The notes under the pieces are model-generated. The model was not told the DNA's origin. It ran no database searches and saw only the letters and a program-made list of their open reading frames with translations. From Bifidobacterium bohemicum DSM 22767 (GTDB taxonomy: Bacteria > Actinomycetota > Actinomycetes > Actinomycetales > Bifidobacteriaceae), in assembly GCF_000741525.1 (NCBI RefSeq), contig NZ_JGYP01000001.1, positions 186,001 through 250,000 of the forward strand: a stretch of 64,000 nucleotides of DNA. Direction: 5' to 3'. A program made the translations under genes and the position numbers. Below are positions 29,716-38,234 of the stretch, piece after piece. How positions within the stretch are numbered: position 1 is the first letter of the stretch; every line of letters starts with the position of its first letter.

Positions 29716-30546
29716 TCATTCCCGGTTTATCGACCCTCCGATTTCTCCATACTTTTTGCCGGCGTAGATGCCGTAAATACAGCACGTGACCACCATCGCC
29801 AGGCACACAACCAGGATGGCATACAGGTTCACGAAACGCGGCGAACGCACGGCCAGTCCGCCGATGACCAAAACAACGCCGCCGACGATGAACGCGAAAC
29901 CACCGAAGCGCTGGCAGCGGCGCCACGATTCCCGGCTTTTATATGCACCCGGCACACGTATACCAGACCATCCGTTCGGCTTGGCGTTCGGCATGATGTT
30001 GCCGAGGACGATGAACACCAGTCCCGTCACAACGTTCAGGATTGGTTCCAACGGGACGACGTAACCCGCACGCCCCTTGCCAAAAGCGTCTGAGATCATC
30101 CAGAGATTAATTACATTGAATACGACGAACATGCAACATCCGCCCATCGCCCACACACGTACGGTCGTTTGTGGGTTCATGTCCGAATTTGACAGTTTAC
30201 GCGCGGAACGCCCGACAGGAATCTCGCACACCAGCCAAACCGCACACATCAACAGCGACATCACACCCAAGAAGAGACCTTCGTATTTGTTGCTCCAACG
30301 GTCAAGCTGACCATGAATATTGTAGTGCGCCGGTATTTGATCGGGCATATAGGGCAGGGCCAGCAGGTAGATTATCAGTGGCAGCAGGCCAATGAGCACC
30401 ATCGCGAGATTCCAGTTTTTCGCTCCGAGCAGCACCTCTTTCCAGCCTGCGCTGTTTGACATCGGCGAATTCACCATTGCCGGATTGTCGGACTTGAGGA
30501 GGGGCGATTCCCCGACTTCGTCGCCGATATTTCTCGGGTCATTCAT
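29716..30546 (-). CDS. SdpI/DUF1648-family membrane protein
   Basis: 276 residues with about six to seven hydrophobic segments. The N-terminal domain has PDQIPAHYNIHGQLDRW, the DUF1648 hallmark. The C-terminal half contains GLVFIVLGNIMPNAKPNGW and GIRVP, the SdpI signature. In Bacillus subtilis SdpI gives immunity to the SdpC toxin and also relays its presence by sequestering SdpR. The start at 30546 has AAGGAG six bases ahead and lies one base after the stop of the upstream ArsR gene (TAAcATG), so translation is coupled. No SdpC-like toxin is visible in this window. Confidence 0.85.
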   Translation of the reverse strand: MNDPRNIGDEVGESPLLKSDNPAMVNSPMSNSAGWKEVLLGAKNWNLAMVLIGLLPLIIYLLALPYMPDQIPAHYNIHGQLDRWSNKYEGLFLGVMSLLMCAVWLVCEIPVGRSARKLSNSDMNPQTTVRVWAMGGCCMFVVFNVINLWMISDAFGKGRAGYVVPLEPILNVVTGLVFIVLGNIMPNAKPNGWSGIRVPGAYKSRESWRRCQRFGGFAFIVGGVVLVIGGLAVRSPRFVNLYAILVVCLAMVVTCCIYGIYAGKKYGEIGGSINRE

Positions 30547-30547
30547 G

Positions 30548-30919
30548 TTACGCTCCTTCATCATTCCATTCTCTAGCGGCGAGTTTCTGCGAATCGAGCC
30601 TGACCGCGCCCCTCGTGACCGACCGCTTTGCATATCCGGAAGCCTTGGAAACGGCCTCGTTTCGCTGCAATTGTTTCAGCCAGACAATGGTGTCGTCAAG
30701 CATGGTCAGATTCGGCTCGTACCAGATGGTCGTGCCGTCGCGGCTATCGGTGACCAACCCGGCCTCGCGTAATTTTCGAAGATGATACGACAGCCGTGAT
30801 GCCGACAGCCCCGTAGCCTCGGCGAGTTCGCCGGCGTTCATGATTCCTTGCCTCAACAGCTGAAGGATCTCGCGCCGCGCGGGATCCGCAAGCGCTGACA
30901 ACGTAGTCTGTACGCTCAT
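30548..30919 (-). CDS. ArsR-family autorepressor, SdpR-like
   Basis: 123 residues with a winged helix-turn-helix: LADPARREILQLLRQG, AGELAEATGLSASRLSYHLRKL (recognition helix) and the wing DSRDGTTIWYEPN. There are no clustered metal-binding cysteines, as in SdpR and unlike metal-sensing ArsR. It lies directly upstream of the SdpI-like gene. I take the ATG at 30919, preceded by AAAGGGGA. Two matching palindromes upstream make autorepression likely. Confidence 0.87.
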   Translation of the reverse strand: MSVQTTLSALADPARREILQLLRQGIMNAGELAEATGLSASRLSYHLRKLREAGLVTDSRDGTTIWYEPNLTMLDDTIVWLKQLQRNEAVSKASGYAKRSVTRGAVRLDSQKLAAREWNDEGA

Positions 30920-30950
30920 TATTCCCCTTTCATCCACATTCCATGTTTCT

Positions 30951-30974
30951 ATATTTCAAATAACTTTGAAATAT
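30951..30974. promoter_or_regulatory. operator 1 for the SdpR-like repressor
   Basis: ATATTTCAA-N6-TTGAAATAT, part of a perfect palindrome with 10-bp arms and a 4-base centre. It lies 32-55 bases before the repressor's start codon, and TATAGA at its gene-proximal edge may be the -10 box. Confidence 0.75.
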
Positions 30975-30999
30975 ACTCATACCGTAGCATGTTTCATCA

Positions 31000-31025
31000 G
31001 ATATTTCAAAATTAATTGAAATATC
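31000..31025. promoter_or_regulatory. operator 2 for the SdpR-like repressor
   Basis: The same ATATTTCAA-N6-TTGAAATAT pattern, extended to 10-bp arms by GATATTTCAA/TTGAAATATC. Its centre lies 50 bp from that of operator 1, close to five helical turns, which suits cooperative binding or looping. Confidence 0.75.
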
Positions 31026-31065
31026 ATACATTCGTCAAATTTCGTCAGTCCACCCCCCTCCGAAA

Positions 31066-31094
31066 TTGACTTGCATTCAGTCATGATGTATGGT
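31066..31094 (+). promoter_or_regulatory. promoter of the membrane protein-XRE pair
   Basis: TTGACT (31066-31071) and TATGGT (31089-31094) are separated by 17 bp. Transcription should start near 31101. Confidence 0.65.
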
Positions 31095-31104
31095 TCCCTT
31101 TACA

Positions 31105-31124
31105 TAGTAAAGTTTGCTTTACTA
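31105..31124. promoter_or_regulatory. inverted repeat at the transcription start (probable XRE operator)
   Basis: TAGTAAAG-TTTG-CTTTACTA, 8-bp perfect arms. It covers about +5 to +24 of the predicted transcript, a classic repression position. The obvious candidate ligand is the XRE protein encoded by the second gene of this operon. Confidence 0.6.
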
Positions 31125-31167
31125 AAATGAGGCACCCGGCAATCTCACAAACGACAAGGAGACGGCA

Positions 31168-31731
31168 ATGGACACCAACGACCCTACCTCAGCCAACGGA
31201 ACCGGAAAACCGATGAAAACCGTCCCTGGCGAAGAACCGCCTTGCTTGACGACAGAGTCATTTAAAACGAGTCCTTTCGGTACCAGCACCAGATTCGGCG
31301 GCGGCAAACCGGCACTCTGGGCCATATGTGTGACCGTTGGCATGCTGATCGGAATCTGCTGCGGCATTGCAATTTTCGTTGTTGCGTCCAAGTCGTCGAA
31401 AAATGCTTTGACGGTTGCCATCTCAGAGGCCTTCCCTATCGCTTTCGTGGGCATCATCGCCTGCTGGTTTGTCATCGTGGACAAACGAACCATCAAAGGC
31501 AAAAACAGTCACGACGAAGAAAACGTCGAGAACGCATGGGTGCGACAGTCGACAAGCTGGGGCTACTGTGTACTGCTGCTGACCAATACCGCCCTTTTTA
31601 TCGCTTCATGGTTTTGCACTGGGCCAATCAGCGTCGAACTGGTGCAAATGGTGCTTGTGGGGTGCCTTTTCCTGGGACCGATGGCATGTCTGGTCGGATA
31701 TGGCTTCCACTATTGGAAAGGAACGCGGTGA
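31168..31731 (+). CDS. small membrane protein paired with an XRE regulator
   Basis: 187 residues. After a polar N-terminus of about 48 residues come four hydrophobic segments in two pairs (about 49-72, 84-102, 126-147, 154-178) joined by a charged loop. I do not recognise the family. AAGGAG lies six bases before the ATG. Its stop codon overlaps the GTG start of the regulator gene (GTGA). Membrane protein/YozG-like regulator pairs are common in Gram-positive bacteria and poorly understood. Confidence 0.7.
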   Translation: MDTNDPTSANGTGKPMKTVPGEEPPCLTTESFKTSPFGTSTRFGGGKPALWAICVTVGMLIGICCGIAIFVVASKSSKNALTVAISEAFPIAFVGIIACWFVIVDKRTIKGKNSHDEENVENAWVRQSTSWGYCVLLLTNTALFIASWFCTGPISVELVQMVLVGCLFLGPMACLVGYGFHYWKGTR

Positions 31732-31949
31732 AAAACACACTTCCACAACTGCGTTCAGACAAAGGGCTTTCACAGGAGGCACTCGCCGAGGCAGTTGGTG
31801 TAAGCCGCCAGACCATCATCTCCATTGAGAAGGGCCGCTTCGACCCTTCCCTGCCGCTGGCTTTCCGTTTGGCTGAACTCTTCGATTGCACCATTGAAGA
31901 CATCTTCACACCGGAAGCGCAAGCGACGAATCAGTCTGCGAGCGCATGA
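31728..31949 (+). CDS. XRE-family regulator (YozG-like)
   Basis: 73 residues, almost entirely one helix-turn-helix domain: LPQLRSDKGLSQEALAEAVG, VSRQTIISIEKGRFDPSLPL, LAFRLAELFDCTIEDIF. GTG start inside the stop codon of the upstream membrane protein gene, with AAAGGA ahead. It probably represses its own operon through the inverted repeat at 31105-31124. Confidence 0.88.
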   Translation: MKNTLPQLRSDKGLSQEALAEAVGVSRQTIISIEKGRFDPSLPLAFRLAELFDCTIEDIFTPEAQATNQSASA

Positions 31950-32068
31950 AGCTGATTCGCCATCCGGGATAAAGCAGAGGAAACCTCTGTCCACCTGGTT
32001 CAAGGAATATAACGACGGTGATCAAATGGCTGCACGCATGTCTGTTTTACACTTTATCACAACTATGG

Positions 32069-33450
32069 TTACCTTTTGGATTCCTCGTGCTTTGGCAACA
32101 AGTCGTGCAGTTGCAGCTTCAAACCCGCCTTTGGGGCATCAGGGTTTGCGTCGTCGTCAGAATGATTCTGAGCGAATTTCCCGGCTAGCTTGTCTTGGGT
32201 CTCTTTGAGGCTCCGACCAAGCTGCCCGACATAATCGCCCATGAATCCTACACCCTCACCGACTGCGTTGACAGCATTTTTGCCGAATTCCGTAACTTCG
32301 CCGCTTAACTGTTTGGCATTGGATTCGATTTCCAAGGCCGTGCTGTTCAGTAGTTCGCCAGCGGCCTGAGTCCACCGAGGAGCCATCTCAATCTGCGTCG
32401 AATTGGCTTCAATGCCAACAGCGTTGGCAAAACTGGACATCTTAGAACTGGTCCCCTGCATGACAGTAAGCACTTTGCTCACCGCATTTGGTCGAATGAC
32501 CTTCTGGCCACGATAGATCTTGGAGGAATTCCGGATGCTCTGGTCGAGCTGCTCAAGTGTTTTTTGAATCGTGAGCAATCTTGCTTTTCGGGCCTCGTTG
32601 ATGCCTTCACGATATCGCGCTACCGATTCGGGCTTCTCGGACATCACCCGATCCAGTTCGATGATGCTCAGCTCGTCCTGGGCATGAATCGAGGTGCCTA
32701 TGACCGACAGCCAGCCGGCACAGTCCTGCGACAAGTTGTTCATTTTATCTGCGGCCTTGGCGGCATTGGTTTCTTTCGCAACATTGGATGCCAGATTCTG
32801 AATTTTCACCAATGCGTATGCCTGTGCGCTTGCCAAATCATGCGGGCAATCGGCCACTTTGGACCATGTTGTATCGCTAACCGTTCCCACTTTGTCACGT
32901 ATGGTTTTTGTCTCGTCGATCAAACGCGCGGTGCCGATGAGGGTCGCCAGCGTCTGATCTTTCTGGTCCTGCAACAAATCATCGACTTTGCCGTTGATTT
33001 TATTCAGACGGTCCGTTATCTCCTTCATCGATTGTTCGAGCGCCATTTGCGTCATCACCGCCCCGGCACCTGCCAACATCTCCGGATTGGCCAATGACGA
33101 GACTTTCGTCAGATCTTCGAACTTGAGATGAGCGATGATCGAACCGTTCTTATCACGCAGCACGCCGGTTCCAGTGGGCCCGAATTGTTTGACCTTCTGA
33201 GCCGACTCCTCCGTCAGTTTGACCCAACGTCCGCTCTGTTGGGAGGCTTCCGCTAGTGTTTGAATACCGCTGGCGCACGCTTTGCAGAGCGCGAGTACTC
33301 ACCGAGCTGGCTTGCTGCCCCCAACCCTGTTTTCTTGAGCCATGCATCCACGGCTGAATCTTCGCCAAGAACCATGATTCCGTTCTCATCCTGCATGACT
33401 TGAACGGATTGCGGACCTTGCGTCTGAGAGGTCAGTTCTTCTGAAGTCAT
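32069..33450 (-). pseudogene. uncharacterised helical protein gene split by a frameshift
   Basis: The reading frame opens at ATG 33450 behind a good AAGGAG site and reads through VMQDENGIMVLGEDSAVDAW to GLGAASQLGEYSRSAK. It then stops shortly in that frame, while the -1 frame continues as GIQTLAEASQQSGRWVKLTE and runs without a stop to 32069. Adding one base to the AAA tract at 33281-33283 (TTT on the plus strand) joins them into about 460 residues. The product would be almost entirely alpha-helical with a glycine/alanine-rich hydrophobic stretch (NPEMLAGAGAVMTQMA) and long heptad-like regions. I do not recognise the family. It may be a pseudogene, a sequencing error or a site of ribosomal frameshifting. 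The small gene at 33486-33953 precedes it by 35 bases. Confidence 0.7.
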
Positions 33451-33485
33451 AAACTACTCTCCTTAAATCCAGAGAAGTGACGGCG

Positions 33486-33953
33486 CTATTTGCCCAGTGC
33501 CGCTTTGAAGGCACTGTCATATAGCTTTCCGGCCCGCTTCTCGAGCTCTCTTCTCATCTTCAGGTCTCCGCCGGCGGCGTTGCGAACAAGTTCAACCCCC
33601 GCTCGAATCTTCTCCACTTCCAACCGCCACTGAGATATCGGCGCATCGTCCGCAAGCACCGAGGAACGCGTCTCGATCAATTCTTCGACCGCCTTGCACT
33701 GGTTTTCAACCTTGGAAAGCGGATCCTTCTTATCAGGAAGACGAATCTGCTTGGTCAGTTCGATGAACTTGTCGGAAAAATGCTGTTCCTTCAACCAATT
33801 CATCGCTTGATCCACCGCTTCGGGAGGGATGATTCCTTCCACCAATTGAATGATAGCCGCGGCCGCTTTCAAATTCACCGCGGCTTTCCCTTTAGCGTTG
33901 GCCCCTGACTTCTTCGCAATCGTTCTCCTGACAGGCTTCTTTGCAGTAGTCAT
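33486..33953 (-). CDS. hypothetical basic helical protein
   Basis: 155 residues. The first about 25 are rich in lysine, arginine and alanine (TTAKKPVRRTIAKKSG), followed by a hydrophobic stretch AVNLKAAAAIIQLVEGIIPP, and the rest is charged and helical. It could bind nucleic acid or a partner through its basic tail; no family recognised. Start chosen at ATG 33953, five bases after GGAG; the adjacent ATG at 33956 is the alternative. It is the first gene of a pair with the frameshifted helical protein. Confidence 0.6.
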   Translation of the reverse strand: MTTAKKPVRRTIAKKSGANAKGKAAVNLKAAAAIIQLVEGIIPPEAVDQAMNWLKEQHFSDKFIELTKQIRLPDKKDPLSKVENQCKAVEELIETRSSVLADDAPISQWRLEVEKIRAGVELVRNAAGGDLKMRRELEKRAGKLYDSAFKAALGK

Positions 33954-34081
33954 CATAGCTCCATAGTTCACATTGTCGTAACGACACTTGTCGCTTTGCA
34001 TTGTATGAGAATACAAGGAAAACGACTTTTTGTCATTGACAACCTCAACCCACGATAATTGGATACGGCCATAAACGCACG

Positions 34082-34126
34082 CGAACCCTTTCGCAAACGT
34101 ATTCACGCCATTAGTGAAAGGGTTCG
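34082..34126 (-). terminator. hairpin after pyrE
   Basis: CGAACCCTTTC and GAAAGGGTTCG pair over 11 bp with a loop that can itself fold (TCAC...GTGA). It lies 86 bases past the pyrE stop and closes the pyr cluster. No T-tract follows. Confidence 0.5.
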
Positions 34127-34211
34127 ATTTATTTGCGTGTCGGCGGCAACATAACGAGCACAGCCGCGGTGCTTCGCCAACACAGCGTCACCGATTCGGA
34201 GCCTTATCTAA

Positions 34212-34952
34212 TCAGGCCCCGTATTCCGACAGGTAGGCGTCGGCCCTCTGGCGGGTGTCATCGTCAAGCAGAGGCGTGCCGTCGAGCGTGACCATGCGGG
34301 AGGCGGCGGCGAAGATCTCACGGACGTTCGCAATTGCGATGACGGGGAAACCGAACTCCCGCTCGACCGACTTGACGGCGGAAACGTCGGAGCCCTTGGT
34401 CTTCTCCATACGGTCGACGGACAAAACCAAGCCCACGATATCGACGTTTGCGGCGGCTTTGAGCTTGGGAACGACCTCGCGCACGGCGGTACCGGCGGTC
34501 ATCACGTCGTCGACCAGCAGCACCTTCATGCCGTCTTCAAGCGGGGTACCTACGAGGATGCCGCCGTCGCCGTGATCCTTGGCCTCCTTGCGGTCGAAGG
34601 TGTAGCCTACCTCCATGCCGTGCATGCTCGTCAGCGCGATGGAGGTGGAAACGGCCAGCGGGATGCCTTTGTATGCGGGTCCGAAAATCGTGGCGACGTC
34701 CTTGGGTAATGTGCCATCGGCGATGGCCGACGTGATTTTTTCGGCGTAGAACGCCCCCAACGTGGCGATCTTACGGCCGTCGTTGAAGGCGCCGGCATTG
34801 ATGAAGTATGGTGACTGCCTACCCGACTTCAGTGTGAAATCACCGAATTTCAACGCCCCGGATTCCAGCAGGAATTCGGTGAAACGCTCATCGATAGGTG
34901 TACGACCGGCGCTCTTATCGCTCTGCGTCGCCTGTTGCTTGCTGTCACTCAT
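34212..34952 (-). CDS. pyrE: orotate phosphoribosyltransferase
   Basis: Makes orotidine 5'-monophosphate from orotate and PRPP. 246 residues with [26 protein letters not shown] and the PRPP loop [17 protein letters not shown]. Last gene of the pyrimidine cluster, 80 bases after pyrD. Start ATG behind GGAAG. Confidence 0.95.
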   Translation of the reverse strand: MSDSKQQATQSDKSAGRTPIDERFTEFLLESGALKFGDFTLKSGRQSPYFINAGAFNDGRKIATLGAFYAEKITSAIADGTLPKDVATIFGPAYKGIPLAVSTSIALTSMHGMEVGYTFDRKEAKDHGDGGILVGTPLEDGMKVLLVDDVMTAGTAVREVVPKLKAAANVDIVGLVLSVDRMEKTKGSDVSAVKSVEREFGFPVIAIANVREIFAAASRMVTLDGTPLLDDDTRQRADAYLSEYGA

Positions 34953-35032
34953 AGTGGTCTTCCTTCCGTTTTTGATTATTCACAACCTTACATGGATTCA
35001 GCGCTTCGAGGATGAGGAGCGAAACGCATCAG

Positions 35033-35989
35033 TCACCAAGACTTGCCCTGGGCGAGCTTCGCCGCCAGATCCGGACGTGAATCAAGCAGGTCGTCCAGCT
35101 CACGAGCCACACGCATCGGTGCCGTGGGGTCGGTGAGGGCCGCGGCTCCGACCTCCACGGCATTCGCTCCCGCATACAGATATTCAAGCGCCTTTTCACC
35201 GGAGTCGATGCCGCCGATGCCGATGATCGGGATGTCGGGTATCGCCTGACGCACGCGCCACACGAAGCCAAGACCGATCGGGAGGACGGCGGGGCCGGAA
35301 ACGCCACCGGTACGGTTGGCCATGATCGGTTTGCCGGTATCGATGTCGATGCGCATGCCCACCAGCGTGTTGATCAGGCTCAGCGCATCCGCACCGGCAT
35401 CCACGGCAGCGTGCGCGATGGTGACGATATCGGTGACGTTGGGCGACAGCTTGACGATCATGGGTTTGTCCGTCATTTTGCGCAACCGTCCGATCAGCCG
35501 GCTCAGGGTCGCAGGGTCGGTGCCCACGCTCATGCCGCCGTGCGATACGTTCGGGCAGCTGACGTTGATCTCAAGCATATCCGCGTCCGAATCCGCGAGC
35601 TTGGCGGTGACTTCGGCATAGTCCTCGTCGCTGTGCCCCGCCACATTCGTGATGACCAAGGCGCCAAGTTCCTTGAGTTTGGGCAGTTCATCCGCCAGAT
35701 AATGATCGACGCCGGGGTTCTGCAGGCCCACGGAATTGACCATTCCCGCAGGTGATTCGGCGATACGCGGTCCGGGGTTGCCCTCCCACGGCACAGGCGA
35801 GACGCCCTTGGTGCAGATAGCGCCCATCTGCGTCACGTCATAGTAGTCGCCGCAGGCGTCAAGCTGGAAGGTCCCCGAGGCAGTACCCACCGGGTTCTTC
35901 CATTTCACGCCTGCGACCACGGTGCCGTGCCGCCATTCGTGCGGTTCTATCACGTTCATCGGTTCACTTGGTCGAACTGTTGCTGTCAT
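35033..35989 (-). CDS. pyrD: dihydroorotate dehydrogenase, class 1B catalytic subunit
   Basis: FMN enzyme oxidising dihydroorotate to orotate in the cytosol. 318 residues with NPVGTASGTF, EINVSCPNVSHGG (class 1 active-site cysteine loop), KLSPNVTDI and GIGGIDSGEKALEYLYAGA. Class 1B enzymes pass electrons through PyrK to NAD, and pyrK is the gene directly upstream. AGGGGA lies eight bases before the ATG. Confidence 0.95.
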   Translation of the reverse strand: MTATVRPSEPMNVIEPHEWRHGTVVAGVKWKNPVGTASGTFQLDACGDYYDVTQMGAICTKGVSPVPWEGNPGPRIAESPAGMVNSVGLQNPGVDHYLADELPKLKELGALVITNVAGHSDEDYAEVTAKLADSDADMLEINVSCPNVSHGGMSVGTDPATLSRLIGRLRKMTDKPMIVKLSPNVTDIVTIAHAAVDAGADALSLINTLVGMRIDIDTGKPIMANRTGGVSGPAVLPIGLGFVWRVRQAIPDIPIIGIGGIDSGEKALEYLYAGANAVEVGAAALTDPTAPMRVARELDDLLDSRPDLAAKLAQGKSW

Positions 35990-36087
35990 TGTTGCGTTCC
36001 CCTGTCACTTGCGTCTTTGATTCACTTGCGTCTTTGATGCCCGTTACCGCTTCGAACGGAGTTGCCGAGGCGAGTCGTGACGTCATT

Positions 36088-36930
36088 TCAGACGACCCAG
36101 CCGAGCTGCTCCGACGTGAAGACCGGACCGTCCTTGCAGACTTTGAGGCGGCCCTGCGGCGTATCGACCACACAGGCCACGCATGCACCGTAGCCGCAGC
36201 CCATGCGTGCCTCAAGGCTGAGCTGCACCTCGGCGCCATGACGGCCGCCCCACTGCGCCACGGCCTTCATCATCGGCGTAGGGCCGCAGGAAAGAACGAT
36301 CGGCGGTCTGCCGGCCTTGGCGGCGGCCTCCAGCTCCGGGACGATGGAATCAAGCAGGTCGATCACGTTGCCTTCCTCATTCGTGATGCTGTGCGGCGCG
36401 TCGACATACTGCGCCACCAGATCGTCCGCGAAACGTTCGTTCCGGTAGCCGAATGCTGTGGTGACTGTGACGTCGTCACGCACGGAAAGCGCCTGCGCGG
36501 CGAGCATCACCGGAGGTATGCCAAGACCGCCGCCCACCAACACGTAGTTGGCGGATTTGTCCAGATCGAATGGCTTGCCCAAAGGCCCAAGCACGTCGAC
36601 GGCATCCCCTGCGGCGAGTTGCGTGAATTGTCGAGTGCCGGCACCTGCCACCTGATAGATGAGCGTCACTTCGTCGCCCGTGACTTCGGCCACGCCGAAT
36701 GGACGCGGAAGCAGCAAAGAAGCGTCAGCAGGGTACAGATTGACGAACTGAGCCGGTTTGGCGTTGCGCGCCACATATGCATCACGAATGACCAGTTCGT
36801 AAACCCCCTCGGCCAACGTGCCGGCACGGACTATTTCATCCACGCGTCTGCCGGGTTTACGCCCGAAACGTTCCGCCTCCTGTACAACGGCCGCCGATGT
36901 GGCGGTTGACATAAATCGTTCTTCGGTCAT
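36088..36930 (-). CDS. pyrK: dihydroorotate dehydrogenase electron transfer subunit
   Basis: FAD and 2Fe-2S subunit of the class 1B dihydroorotate dehydrogenase. 280 residues: ferredoxin-reductase FAD domain (FVNLYPADASLLLPRPFGV), NAD-binding loop VGGGLGIPPVMLAA, and the C-terminal cluster motif CGYGACVACVV...C with four cysteines. ATG 36930 lies eight bases after GGAG; GTG 36939 is less likely. Precedes pyrD. Confidence 0.95.
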   Translation of the reverse strand: MTEERFMSTATSAAVVQEAERFGRKPGRRVDEIVRAGTLAEGVYELVIRDAYVARNAKPAQFVNLYPADASLLLPRPFGVAEVTGDEVTLIYQVAGAGTRQFTQLAAGDAVDVLGPLGKPFDLDKSANYVLVGGGLGIPPVMLAAQALSVRDDVTVTTAFGYRNERFADDLVAQYVDAPHSITNEEGNVIDLLDSIVPELEAAAKAGRPPIVLSCGPTPMMKAVAQWGGRHGAEVQLSLEARMGCGYGACVACVVDTPQGRLKVCKDGPVFTSEQLGWVV

Positions 36931-37022
36931 TGCTACCACTCCCCTTGTCTGTCATTTACCACGGTTCGAAATTTGCTTTTACGACACAGCCTCATCACCG
37001 CCGTCGCACGGTCCCAAGCCCC

Positions 37023-38111
37023 TCAGCGCTCATGCAAGGCCGTCCGTAAATCGTCGCGCATCGCGATGGCAGCCTCGCGGGCACAGCGTCCCACGAGATC
37101 CAAAGCCTCGTCCGAGGTCATATCGTTGTGCCATTGTTCGGACTTTTTCCAAGCTCCGATGATGCCGCGCGATGAATTGACGATGGCACCCCGTCCATCG
37201 GCGTCGAACATATTCGCCGCATCCTGTGCGGTGCCACCCTGCGCCCCATAGCCCGGAACAAGGAAGAAGGTATGAGGCATGCGTTCGCGCAGCGCTCGGC
37301 CTTGCTCAGGGTGCGTGGCCCCGACCACGGCCCCCAATCGCGAATAGCCATATGCACCGATGCTGTCCGAACCCCATTTCTCGACCAGGTCCGCCACATG
37401 TTCGTACAGCCGTTCGCCTCCTACGAGCTCAAGCTCCTGAATCTCTCTGCTCGAGGGGTTCGAAGTGCGCACAAGCGCAAAGACGTCACGGTCGTTGGCC
37501 TTCGCCGCGTCGGTGAAGGGCCTGATCCCATCAACGCCGAAGTAGGGGTTCACGGTGACGGCATCCTCTCGCCACGGCTGGCCATTGCAGTCATTTTCCA
37601 AGGAGTTCACGCCGGTCAGGTGCTTGGCGTAGGCGGCCGCAGTCGAGCCGATGTCGCCACGTTTGATGTCACCGAGCACATACAAGCCCTGTTCCTGTGC
37701 ATATTGGCAGGTCATGCGATAGGCATCGAAACCGATGGATCCATATGCCTCATACATGGCGACCTGCGGTTTGACCGCAGGCACAATATCCTTGACCGCA
37801 TCGATGACGGCCTGGTTGAACCGATAAAAGCCCATGACGATGCACGCGCCGGAGAATTGCGCCGAACGTGCCATCGCGGCAGCGGCAATCCGTCTCGTTT
37901 CGGACTCATTGGCTTCATTCAACCATGTCAAAAGCCGCTTGTCGTCGGGGCTGTCGCTTGCCTTCAAATCAGTGATGAACCGATCAACATCATCAATCCT
38001 GAAATCATTCAGGCAAGCGGTTACCTGTGGCGGCACCAACGCCTCGGTCGGGTCAAGTCCAACGACGACAGGACTTTCCTTCGCCTCAATGGCCTCAATC
38101 AAACGGTCCAT
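37023..38111 (-). CDS. pyrF: orotidine 5'-phosphate decarboxylase, type 2, long form
   Basis: Decarboxylates OMP to UMP. The catalytic array is GDIKRGDIGSTAAAYAK (about residues 147-163; Asp148, Lys150, Asp153), with VVVGLDPTEALVPP at the N-terminus and a C-terminal PGYGAQGGTAQD phosphate loop. At 362 residues it is longer than the usual about 280-310 of type 2 enzymes, through loops in the first third and the middle. AAAGGA precedes the ATG. The 123-base gap to pyrC holds a strong inverted repeat. Confidence 0.93.
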   Translation of the reverse strand: MDRLIEAIEAKESPVVVGLDPTEALVPPQVTACLNDFRIDDVDRFITDLKASDSPDDKRLLTWLNEANESETRRIAAAAMARSAQFSGACIVMGFYRFNQAVIDAVKDIVPAVKPQVAMYEAYGSIGFDAYRMTCQYAQEQGLYVLGDIKRGDIGSTAAAYAKHLTGVNSLENDCNGQPWREDAVTVNPYFGVDGIRPFTDAAKANDRDVFALVRTSNPSSREIQELELVGGERLYEHVADLVEKWGSDSIGAYGYSRLGAVVGATHPEQGRALRERMPHTFFLVPGYGAQGGTAQDAANMFDADGRGAIVNSSRGIIGAWKKSEQWHNDMTSDEALDLVGRCAREAAIAMRDDLRTALHER

Positions 38112-38164
38112 GACGTTCCTTTCTCAATAATCTTCACTGGCGACATGATGTTTTAGCGCGAACG

Positions 38165-38222
38165 ACTGTTATGTTTACAACAGCACAGTTCGCATATCTG
38201 TACTATGCATAAACATAACAGT
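38165..38222. repeat. 13-bp inverted repeat between pyrC and pyrF
   Basis: ACTGTTATGTTTA (38165-38177) and TAAACATAACAGT (38210-38222) are perfect inverted copies separated by 32 bp, with a further ACAG/CTGT pairing inside. It could be an RNA hairpin in the pyr message or a pair of protein-binding sites. The core CTGTTATGTTT also occurs in the ROK operator at 49548-49579. Confidence 0.6.
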
Positions 38223-38234
38223 TTCGATTTCTCC

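Noticed and set aside
31326..31949. Longer 207-codon version of the XRE regulator
   Set aside because: The first two thirds are out of frame with the real membrane protein gene. The GTG at 31728 with AAAGGA gives a complete small regulator.
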